This document shows, piece after piece, positions 1-5,379 of a stretch of DNA of 5,379 bases. Position numbers and translations under genes: made by a program. The notes under the pieces are model-generated. The model was given only the letters and a program-made list of their open reading frames with translations, ran no database searches and had not been told where the DNA came from. The stretch comes from Weeksellaceae bacterium. GTDB taxonomy: Bacteria > Bacteroidota > Bacteroidia > Flavobacteriales > Weeksellaceae. The stretch covers positions 1 through 5,379 of the forward strand of contig JAQVKJ010000116.1 in NCBI GenBank assembly GCA_028694715.1, given 5' to 3'. Within the stretch, counting starts at the first letter, position 1. Each line of letters opens with the position of its first letter.

Positions 1-2
1 TC

Positions 3-272
3 CCTCCAAGATACCGTGACACATATTTCAACCACATTTTCAGCGGTGGATACGCAGCCGGGTATTATGCCTATCTCTGGACTGAAATGCTCGCATTGGA
101 CACTGGAAAATGGTTTGACGAAAACGGTGGTCTGAAAAGAGAAAACGGCCAGCGTTACAGAGACATGATTCTTTCAAAAGGAAACACCATCGAGTACAAA
201 GAAGCGTACAGGGACTTCAGAGGCAGTGACCCGAGTGTCAATTCAATACTTGAAAGCAAAGGTTTTAAATAA
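3..272 (+). CDS. dcp: M3 family peptidyl-dipeptidase (Dcp type), C-terminal part
   Basis: This is the 3' end of a gene that starts outside the window; 89 codons and a TAA stop are visible. M3 (thimet oligopeptidase family) zinc peptidases of the Dcp type remove dipeptides from the C-terminus of peptides. The visible part carries the conserved family segment HIFSGGYAAGYYAYLWTE (visible residues 11-28), whose His and Tyr residues lie at the substrate side of the cleft in known M3 enzymes. It is followed by NGGLKRENGQRYRD and the closing FRGSDPS...LESKGF block, which resembles the end of E. coli Dcp as I remember it. The zinc-binding HEXXH motif and any signal or lipoprotein peptide lie upstream and cannot be seen, so cellular location is unknown. 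The gene converges on the minus-strand hydrolase gene and is followed 15 bp later by a strong hairpin. Oligopeptidase A (PrlC) is a related alternative, but the tail fits Dcp better. Confidence 0.9.
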   Translation, partial: PPRYRDTYFNHIFSGGYAAGYYAYLWTEMLALDTGKWFDENGGLKRENGQRYRDMILSKGNTIEYKEAYRDFRGSDPSVNSILESKGFK

Positions 273-287
273 TCCAAACACACATTC

Positions 288-323
288 AAAGAAGCTGTCT
301 CGGCACCGATTCAGCTTCTTTTT
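288..323 (+). terminator. Rho-independent terminator, probably bidirectional, between convergent genes
   Basis: A perfect 10-bp stem (AAAGAAGCTG at 288-297 with CAGCTTCTTT at 312-321) encloses a 14-base loop, in which TCG/CGA can pair further. The right arm runs into five T (319-323), then GTTT. It lies 15 bp after the peptidase stop. On the minus strand it lies about 24 bp after the hydrolase stop, but there the T run is only three bases, so termination should be stronger for the plus-strand gene. One hairpin serving both convergent genes is inferred. Confidence 0.8.
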
Positions 324-345
324 GTTTCATTGAATATTAGTAAAA

Positions 346-1026
346 TCAAACTTCCAGCGTTTCGCCGATTGCTGGAAGAATCAAAACCTTTCCACCGGCA
401 GAGAAATGATCTTTCGCCTGCTGATGATTGATTTTAATGGGTGGGAAAGTATCGAAATGATAACCCATCACCCGGTTGCATTGTATGAAATTACTTGCGA
501 TGTACGCATCCTGATAACCCATTGTAAAGTGGTCGCCCACAGGCAAAATAGCCAAATCGGGTTTCCCGATGGTTTCCGGAATCAGTTTCATTTCGGTAGT
601 AAGAGCGGTATCACCGGCGATATAGATTCTCTTTGATCCATCTTCCAAAACATAGCCGTTCGGATTGCCGCCATAGGTTCCGTCGGGAAATGAGCTCGAA
701 TGAAACGCGATGGTGGATTTGACTGAAATTCCATCAAAATTGAAACGACCTCCAGTATTCATACCGATGGTTTTAAAGCCTTTTGCATCATAATAATAAG
801 ACATTTCTGCATTACAAATAATTGTCGCGGCAGTTCTTTCTGCAATGGGTTCAACATCTGCTATATGGTCTCCGTGCGCATGTGTCAGCAATAAGTAATC
901 TGCATTAAGTGATTGCAAATCAACGACAGAAGCCAAAGGGTTTCCAGAAATAAAAGGATCCACAACAATGAATTTCCCATTGATTTCAATATGAAGGCCT
1001 GCATGCCCCAAGTAAGTAATTTTCAT
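346..1026 (-). CDS. UPF0173-type metal-dependent hydrolase, metallo-beta-lactamase fold
   Basis: A 226-residue protein with the full metal-binding set of the metallo-beta-lactamase superfamily. It opens with ITYLGHAGLHIEING, then has THAHGDH (H49, H51, D53, H54), H109 in AFHSSSF, the bridging aspartate D139 in IAGDTALT, and H190 in GYHFDTFPPI. The GDHFTMG segment (164-170) and HFDTFPPI are typical of the UPF0173 group (B. subtilis YtkL-like). Length is normal, and no signal peptide is seen, so it should be cytosolic. The substrate is not known for the group; superfamily members hydrolyse thioesters, phosphodiesters and lactams. The start is ATG at 1026 with an A-rich leader and no Shine-Dalgarno. 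It begins only 10 bp after the menA stop, so the two are almost certainly co-transcribed, which raises the possibility of a role in menaquinone synthesis (inference). The assignment to fold and family is firm; the function is open. Confidence 0.93.
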   Translation of the reverse strand: MKITYLGHAGLHIEINGKFIVVDPFISGNPLASVVDLQSLNADYLLLTHAHGDHIADVEPIAERTAATIICNAEMSYYYDAKGFKTIGMNTGGRFNFDGISVKSTIAFHSSSFPDGTYGGNPNGYVLEDGSKRIYIAGDTALTTEMKLIPETIGKPDLAILPVGDHFTMGYQDAYIASNFIQCNRVMGYHFDTFPPIKINHQQAKDHFSAGGKVLILPAIGETLEV

Positions 1027-1036
1027 TTTTTATTTT

Positions 1037-1930
1037 TTAGAAATTTATACTGATGCCTAAAATTAGTGAAAAAGCCAAAGTCAGCAAAGCAACTTTCTTT
1101 AATTCTTTGTCGAGCTGACTTTGTTCTTTGACCGAAAACATTGATTTGAGCATTACAAGGGTCGGAATCAGAAGTAATAGAAACAACAGATGATGCCAGC
1201 TTGTTTTATTATTTAATATAAGATAAATCAGCGTCAACAGAAAAGGAGAAATCATCAGCACGGCCTGATAGATTTTGGCTTTCCTAAAACCGATAATCAA
1301 TGGAACGGTCAGTTTGCCCGAGATTTCATCCGTATTCATATCGCGCATATTGTTCAGATTAAGTACTGCTGCACTCAGTAGCCCAATGGCTGCTGCAGGT
1401 AGTAATATCAATAAATTTAAGCCCTGATGACTGTACAGCGTATAACTCCCCCAGACCGAAATAATTCCAAAAAAAAGAAACACAAACACATCTCCCATGG
1501 CAGCATATCCGTAAGCATTTTTCCCGACTGTGTACTTGATGGCCGCCCAAACACAGGCAATGGTCAGGAACACAAAAAGCACAGCGTATAAAAAGTTTTC
1601 TTTGAAAGCAACATACACGAGCAAAAGCGCTGTAAATGTCGAGAGCAGACTAAAAATTAACACTGCGGTCTTCATCTGTACGGGCGTGACTTCTCCCGAA
1701 GCCACAATCCGTCTTTCACCGGTCCGGTAGGTATCGGTTCCTCTGATGCCATCCCCGTAATCATTGGCATAATTCGACAAAATCTGTAGAAACAAAGTGG
1801 TCAGCAGTGCAAGAATAAAAATACTCCAGTTCCAGTGGCTGTCAGAAAGCGCAATCAGAGACCCCAGAATGATGCCGCTGACAGACAACGGAAGTGTCCT
1901 CAGTCTTGCTGCGTGAATCCATTTTTTCAT
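1037..1930 (-). CDS. menA: 1,4-dihydroxy-2-naphthoate polyprenyltransferase (MenA)
   Basis: An integral membrane UbiA-superfamily prenyltransferase that condenses DHNA with a polyprenyl diphosphate, losing CO2 and diphosphate, to give demethylmenaquinone. Numbering from the chosen ATG (297 residues): the N-terminus MKKWIHAARLRTLPLS is characteristic of MenA; the first Asp-rich motif is NYANDYGDGIRGTD (N53, N56, D57, D60); the second is NNMRDMNTD (N194, R196, D197, D201). Both motifs bind the Mg-diphosphate of the prenyl donor. GDVFVFLFFG (146-155) is also a MenA hallmark. About eight to nine hydrophobic helices are visible. The frame extends three codons upstream to a TTG at 1939, but the ATG at 1930 begins exactly at the family's conserved N-terminus and is preferred. 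The gene lies 137 bp after the MFS gene and 10 bp before the hydrolase, so it probably heads a two-gene unit or is reached by read-through. No residue appears to be missing. Confidence 0.96.
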   Translation of the reverse strand: MKKWIHAARLRTLPLSVSGIILGSLIALSDSHWNWSIFILALLTTLFLQILSNYANDYGDGIRGTDTYRTGERRIVASGEVTPVQMKTAVLIFSLLSTFTALLLVYVAFKENFLYAVLFVFLTIACVWAAIKYTVGKNAYGYAAMGDVFVFLFFGIISVWGSYTLYSHQGLNLLILLPAAAIGLLSAAVLNLNNMRDMNTDEISGKLTVPLIIGFRKAKIYQAVLMISPFLLTLIYLILNNKTSWHHLLFLLLLIPTLVMLKSMFSVKEQSQLDKELKKVALLTLAFSLILGISINF

Positions 1931-1947
1931 AGTGCTCAAATTTAATC

Positions 1948-1993
1948 AAAATTGAGAAAAGCATTTGGGGTATTTGGAAAGCTAAAATTGAGA
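1948..1993. repeat. Direct repeat of AAAATTGAGA, two copies 36 bp apart
   Basis: The 10-mer AAAATTGAGA occurs at 1948-1957 and at 1984-1993, both in the gap upstream of menA. The second copy forms one arm of the bulged hairpin at 1988-2015. The spacing, about three and a half helical turns, does not favour same-face binding. In DNA this A/T-rich such a pair can arise by chance. A role as an operator is possible but unsupported. Confidence 0.35.
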
Positions 1994-2015
1994 CAACGAC
2001 TGTTGAAATTCTCAA
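1988..2015 (-). terminator. Possible weak terminator hairpin in the MFS-menA gap
   Basis: Read on the minus strand, TTGAGA pairs with TCTCAA and CAAC with GTTG around an AGTC loop, giving a 10-bp stem with a four-base ATTT bulge on one side. The right arm is followed by TTTT. It starts about 52 bp after the MFS stop. The stem is A/T-rich and bulged, so termination may be partial or absent. An overlapping inverted repeat, GAAATT-N5-AATTTC (2005-2021), offers an alternative fold. The rest of the 137-bp gap (1931-2067) is A/T-rich and otherwise shows nothing firm. Confidence 0.3.
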
Positions 2016-2067
2016 AATTTCGAATCAATAAGCTTTTCATAAAATTCATTTTTCCCATCAATTATAA

Positions 2068-3324
2068 TCATTCATTTAGTTTCACAGAACGAATGGCTTT
2101 GATTTTCCATGCGATGATAATCACCACCAAAATTGTCATCCCACCACCGAAAACAATGGAAGGTACCAAACCGAGCAAACTGGCGGCCACACCGCTTTCA
2201 AAAGCACCGAGTTCGTTGGAGCTACTTACAAAAATACTGTTGACAGAAGAGATGCGCCCTTTTAGGTTTTCGGGGGTTTTGTATTGCAAAATGCTTTGTC
2301 TTATGATGACAGAAATGGCATCGAAAGCACCACCAATCATCAGTATGACAAAGGACAAATAAAAATTCTTCGACAAACCGAATATAATGATGCAGAGTCC
2401 AAAACCGGCCACGCTACCCAACAGTTTCGGACCCACTCTTGCTCTGAAAATGGGTATTGCGGAGATGGTCAGCATCATGGTCAGTGCGCCAATACCGTGT
2501 GCCGATCTCAGCCAGCCGAATTCGACTGAGCCACCGTTCAACACTTTTTCAACCACTGCCGGCAGCATGGATTCGGCTCCACCAAAAAAAACTGCAAACA
2601 TGTCCAAGCTCAGTACTGCCAAAATGATTGGAGTACTCCAAATGAATTTCAATCCCTCTTTGATGCGTTGCATGGGTGTTTCTTCAGAATTTAGTACAGA
2701 TGGTTCCGGTGGTTTGGAAGAAATTCTGAATATGGCAATCATCGAAATACACATCATCAGGAAAGCAATGAAAAGAGTGGCCTCAATGCCCACCGAAGCA
2801 AGCAACAAACCACCGGCCAAGGGACCGGTGACTGCACCAATCATAAATGCAGACGAATTGATGGGAATGGCTTTTTCGTAATTTTCTCTTCTCACTACCC
2901 TGGCCAGCAATGAAAATACGGCTGGAGTACTGAATGCCCGGTTCAGTCCCAATATAAAAAACGCAAAATAACAGACCGATAAATACACAAAAATCCCGAC
3001 TTTTTCTTGGACGCCTGGAAAGTTAATAATCATCAACACAAACGAAGTGAGCATATACGCGGCTATGCACCATTTGACCATTTTTTGTTTGTCTTTTTTA
3101 TCGACGAGTTGTCCGGCGTAAAAGGCGGTGAACAAGATGGGTGAAAATTCAAACAAACCAATCAGGCCGAGATAAATTTCTTGATGGGTCAGTCTGAATA
3201 TCTCAAACGCCACAGAAGTACTCTGCACGAAAAGTGCAAAAATCAGTGAAAACCTTAAGAAGATAAGTGCCCTGAATTCTTTGTTTTTCCAGACCGAAGG
3301 AATGTTGTTCTCTGGATTTTGCAT
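2068..3324 (-). CDS. MFS transporter, EntS-like (MFS_3) exporter of unknown substrate
   Basis: A 418-residue inner-membrane protein with about twelve hydrophobic helices in two halves, joined by a polar loop at roughly residues 201-229. After the second helix it carries the MFS motif A, GQLVDKKDKQKMV (71-83). The C-terminal half contains the signature PENLKGRISSVNSIF (351-365) followed by SNELGAFESGVAASLLG (369-385), both typical of the enterobactin-exporter-like branch. These proteins are proton-driven drug or metabolite exporters, some for siderophores; the substrate cannot be predicted here. The start is ATG at 3324, directly before the soluble N-terminus MQNPENNIPSVWKNKEFRAL that leads into the first helix. 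It lies 61 bp after menB and 137 bp before menA, on the same strand, thus inside a menaquinone gene group without an evident link to it. No siderophore-synthesis or TonB-receptor gene is visible in the window. Confidence 0.9.
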   Translation of the reverse strand: MQNPENNIPSVWKNKEFRALIFLRFSLIFALFVQSTSVAFEIFRLTHQEIYLGLIGLFEFSPILFTAFYAGQLVDKKDKQKMVKWCIAAYMLTSFVLMIINFPGVQEKVGIFVYLSVCYFAFFILGLNRAFSTPAVFSLLARVVRRENYEKAIPINSSAFMIGAVTGPLAGGLLLASVGIEATLFIAFLMMCISMIAIFRISSKPPEPSVLNSEETPMQRIKEGLKFIWSTPIILAVLSLDMFAVFFGGAESMLPAVVEKVLNGGSVEFGWLRSAHGIGALTMMLTISAIPIFRARVGPKLLGSVAGFGLCIIIFGLSKNFYLSFVILMIGGAFDAISVIIRQSILQYKTPENLKGRISSVNSIFVSSSNELGAFESGVAASLLGLVPSIVFGGGMTILVVIIIAWKIKAIRSVKLNE

Positions 3325-3385
3325 ATTAAATAATCCGCAAATTCAATGTTTGATTGCGCAAAATTACTGAAGATTTAATGCTTTC

Positions 3386-4213
3386 TTACCTGAATTTGTT
3401 GAAATTTCTTTTTCGCTTTTCCAAAAAAGCGTTTCTGCCCTCTTCTGCTTCATCTGTTCCATAAGCCAATCGGGTGGCTTCTCCTGCAAACAGCTGTTGC
3501 CCGACCAAACCGTCATCGATCAAGTTGAAAGCAAATTTGAGCATCTTTATCGCAGTCGGAGATTTGGTCAGTATTTCTTGTGCCCATTCAAAAGCAGTCT
3601 GTTCTAATGCTTTATGAGAAACAACCTTGTTGACCATTCCCAGTTCAAAGGCTTCTTGAGCAGAATAATTAAAACCGAGGAAGAAAATTTCTCTTGCTCT
3701 TTTCTGACCCACTTGTCGTGCGAGATAGGCCGAGCCAAAACCTCCGTCAAAACTTGCTACATCGGCATCCGTTTGTTTGAAAATCGCATGTTCCTCAGAG
3801 GCTATCGTCAAATCACAAACCACATGCAGTGAATGACCGCCGCCAACAGCCCAACCGTTGACCACTGCAATGACCACCTTTGTCGAAAAACGAATGAGTC
3901 GTTGTACCTCAAGTACATTCAGTCGTCCGACTTTGTCTTCTCCTTCGTATCCTTTTTTTCCTCTTACCCGCTGATCTCCACCCGAACAAAATGCCCAGCC
4001 GCCGTCTTTTGGCGAAGGCCCTTCGCCGGTCAGTAAAATCACACCGATTGATTGGTCTTCTTCTGCGAGGGCAAAAGCATCGAGCAATTCAAAAACGGTT
4101 TTGGGTCTGAATGCATTTCTGACTTCGGGTCGGTTGATGGCTATTCGCGCCACTCCATTGCATTTTTTGAAGGTGATGTCTTCGTATTTTTTTATGTTTT
4201 CCCAGTTGATCAT
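3386..4213 (-). CDS. menB: 1,4-dihydroxy-2-naphthoyl-CoA synthase (MenB), bicarbonate-independent type
   Basis: A crotonase-fold enzyme that closes the second ring of o-succinylbenzoyl-CoA to form DHNA-CoA in the classical menaquinone pathway; cytosolic and usually hexameric. From the chosen start (275 residues): [19 protein letters not shown] (22-40); the oxyanion-hole stretch AFCSGGDQ (74-81); [16 protein letters not shown] (120-135); [15 protein letters not shown] (147-161); and the C-terminal [16 protein letters not shown]149, S154 and D156 align with M. tuberculosis D185, S190 and D192. An Asp at D149 marks the type that supplies its own carboxylate rather than using bicarbonate. The frame stays open for 25 further codons to an ATG at 4288, but that extension is not family-like. 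[15 protein letters not shown] is the normal N-terminus, so the ATG at 4213 is chosen. It lies 89 bp after the DUF5916 gene and 61 bp before the transporter gene. Confidence 0.96.
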   Translation of the reverse strand: MINWENIKKYEDITFKKCNGVARIAINRPEVRNAFRPKTVFELLDAFALAEEDQSIGVILLTGEGPSPKDGGWAFCSGGDQRVRGKKGYEGEDKVGRLNVLEVQRLIRFSTKVVIAVVNGWAVGGGHSLHVVCDLTIASEEHAIFKQTDADVASFDGGFGSAYLARQVGQKRAREIFFLGFNYSAQEAFELGMVNKVVSHKALEQTAFEWAQEILTKSPTAIKMLKFAFNLIDDGLVGQQLFAGEATRLAYGTDEAEEGRNAFLEKRKRNFNKFR

Positions 4214-4234
4214 ATCCGTCTGATTAATTTGGTG

Positions 4235-4242
4235 TAAAAATA
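4235..4242 (-). promoter_or_regulatory. Possible Bacteroidota -7 promoter element for menB
   Basis: On the minus strand TATTTTTA matches seven of eight positions of the Bacteroidota -7 element TAnnTTTG and lies about 21 bp before the preferred menB start. Transcription from it would begin downstream of the alternative ATG at 4288, which agrees with the shorter protein. The region 19-24 bp further upstream has TTTTC rather than a clear TTTG -33 element, so this is a weak call. Confidence 0.25.
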
Positions 4243-4302
4243 CGGAATGCTTGTGATGAATGAAAATGATTTGGGTTGTGGTTTTCAAACAAATTCAAAA
4301 CT

Positions 4303-5379
4303 TTAAAAAACCTGTTTGAAATTGTAATTACCGTTGGTCCTGAGTCTTTTCATCGAAACTCTTTCGGTTGAATGGGTTTTCTTTTTAAACACATTTTTCA
4401 GTCGGTTATAATCCAGATAATAACTGATTCTGAGGGAGATGCTGTTTAGTTGTGATTGAGCAAAGAGATAATCGAAATTGTCTCTGAAACTCATTCCGGC
4501 AACATCATTGTAGCTTTCTACAGCATTGCGATACAACAAAGACAACTGACTGCCCGGCGCAAACCACCAGCTGAATCGCAGGTCTATGTTCCAACTGTTG
4601 TAGGTGGCATTGTGGTTTTGGTTATATGCATTATTTTGCAGCAATTCTCCATCCTGTTGTAGTGTGAAGAATTTGTTATAATGCACATCGGTGTAATAAT
4701 GCCGGAATGCAAGATTGAGTGACATCTTATCATTGAAAATGAAGTGCGATTCCAAGGAAGTTTCCACTGTATTTCGGTTTCGTTCACCAAAGTAAATGTT
4801 GGCACCGTCGCTACTTACAAATCCTTGTTCATTCTCAGAGAAGGTGGTTTGGGTAGAGAGATAGAGTTTCCATTTGTCAGACACTCTGAATCGGGGTGCA
4901 AATTTGAGCGTCAGTTTGTCACGGTCTTTTTGGTCGTATTTGACCCAATTCAGCGATACGTCCAGAGCGAATCTATTTCTGTAATCTGTAGAAAACCAAG
5001 CCCATGGATAATAGTAAGCCGGGATTTTCACAAAACGACCTTCGGTTCTGGGTTCGTATATGTCATTGTTGCCGAATGGGGCAGTTTCAAATCCACCGCC
5101 AAAGCTAAAATGTGAAGTTGTTTGAAATTCCGAATTGAAGTTAAAATTAAAATAATTGTACAATCCCGGTTCGAGTCTTCGTCCGTAATTCAGGTTGAAA
5201 TTCAAAAAAGTAGTGTTGAAAGCTCCTTTGGGCTGCAACAATCTATAACCGTAATAGGCAAAATAATTGATGTAATTGGTTTGTCCGGTATAGCCGAGGT
5301 CGTCGATGTCATAGTCCTTGCTACGCAAAAAAATGCTGGTTTGCAGTCGGTGTTTGCCGTTGATTTTTGCTGCGGACAG
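4303..5379 (-). CDS. DUF5916 domain protein, C-terminal beta-barrel-like part
   Basis: The gene enters through the right edge; 358 codons and a TAA stop are visible, with no start in view (the TTG at 5328 is internal, because the frame stays open to the edge). The motif DYDIDDLGY (visible residues 22-30), YEPRTEGRFVKIP, the IYFGERNRNTVETSLES stretch and WFAPGSQLSLLYRN (272-285) identify the DUF5916 family. In full these proteins usually have an N-terminal carbohydrate-binding-like (CBM9-type) domain and about 700-900 residues. The visible part is a run of alternating aromatic and polar strands with short polar turns, as in an outer-membrane beta-barrel, ending in Phe. The molecular function of the family is unknown. 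Unusually, a basic tail of 34 residues follows the last predicted strand (ISYYLDY, ending at 324). The gene is followed after 89 bp by menB on the same strand; no terminator is seen between them. Confidence 0.87.
   Translation of the reverse strand: MSAAKINGKHRLQTSIFLRSKDYDIDDLGYTGQTNYINYFAYYGYRLLQPKGAFNTTFLNFNLNYGRRLEPGLYNYFNFNFNSEFQTTSHFSFGGGFETAPFGNNDIYEPRTEGRFVKIPAYYYPWAWFSTDYRNRFALDVSLNWVKYDQKDRDKLTLKFAPRFRVSDKWKLYLSTQTTFSENEQGFVSSDGANIYFGERNRNTVETSLESHFIFNDKMSLNLAFRHYYTDVHYNKFFTLQQDGELLQNNAYNQNHNATYNSWNIDLRFSWWFAPGSQLSLLYRNAVESYNDVAGMSFRDNFDYLFAQSQLNSISLRISYYLDYNRLKNVFKKKTHSTERVSMKRLRTNGNYNFKQVF

Noticed and set aside
1942..2049. A 35-codon minus-strand reading frame (begins MNFMKSLLIRNFENF) filling the MFS-menA gap and ending just before menA.
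   Set aside because: Phe/Asn-rich as expected from translated A/T-rich spacer, no recognisable domain, and no ribosome-site evidence; it could be a leader peptide only if relatives conserve it.
1952..2881. Long plus-strand reading frames opposite the MFS gene (1952-2362 and 2387-2881).
   Set aside because: They lie antisense to a clear transporter, have no family-like motifs, and their composition is that of a complement of hydrophobic codons.
3359..3366. TAATTTTG on the minus strand, an exact match to the TAnnTTTG -7 consensus, 34 bp before the MFS start.
   Set aside because: No TTTG-like -33 element 19-21 bp upstream, and such 8-mers are common in A/T-rich gaps; kept only as a possible MFS promoter.
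4744..5115. A 123-codon plus-strand frame opposite the DUF5916 gene.
   Set aside because: Antisense shadow of a well-supported coding region; no recognisable protein features.
5326..5328. TTG at 5328 as the start of a 341-residue protein.
   Set aside because: The frame remains open for 17 more codons to the window edge and those residues (LSAAKINGKHRLQTS) fit the DUF5916 family, so the gene is simply truncated by the window.
1..5379. Search by eye for CRISPR arrays, tRNA or rRNA genes, insertion-sequence ends, transposases, toxin-antitoxin pairs or a novel multi-gene system.
   Set aside because: No regularly spaced repeats, cloverleaf-like segments, long terminal inverted repeats or unknown multi-gene cassette; all well-supported genes fall into known families.

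Overview
The window looks like ordinary chromosomal DNA from a member of the Bacteroidota. The evidence is a DUF5916-type outer-membrane protein (a family largely confined to that phylum), Bacteroidota-like MenA and MenB sequences, A/T-rich translation starts without Shine-Dalgarno motifs, and moderate G+C. The genus cannot be read from the sequence; a Saprospiria- or Sphingobacteriia-like lineage is only a guess.

Layout. Positions 3-272 (+) are the last 89 codons of an M3-family peptidyl-dipeptidase (Dcp type), cut by the left edge. A strong stem-loop at 288-321 separates it from five genes that all lie on the minus strand and converge on it. In their direction of transcription (right to left) these are: the C-terminal 358 residues of a DUF5916 protein (4303-5379, cut by the right edge); menB, naphthoyl-CoA synthase (3386-4213); an EntS-like major facilitator transporter (2068-3324); menA, DHNA polyprenyltransferase (1037-1930); and a metallo-beta-lactamase-fold UPF0173 hydrolase (346-1026). 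The gaps are 89, 61, 137 and 10 bp. Only menA and the hydrolase are tightly coupled; the 137-bp gap before menA holds a bulged hairpin that could end the upstream transcript.

How the genes fit together. MenB makes DHNA-CoA from o-succinylbenzoyl-CoA. A thioesterase must then release DHNA, and MenA prenylates DHNA at the membrane to give demethylmenaquinone. The window therefore holds the two steps on either side of the thioesterase step, plus a hydrolase of unknown substrate 10 bp behind menA. Whether that hydrolase is the missing thioesterase is the most useful open question here. The MFS transporter and the DUF5916 protein have no evident role in menaquinone synthesis.

I found no RNA gene, CRISPR array, insertion sequence or prophage, and no sign of a novel defence or mobile system. 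Two start codons deserve correction relative to the longest reading frames: menB should begin at 4213 (not 4288) and menA at the ATG at 1930 (not the TTG at 1939).
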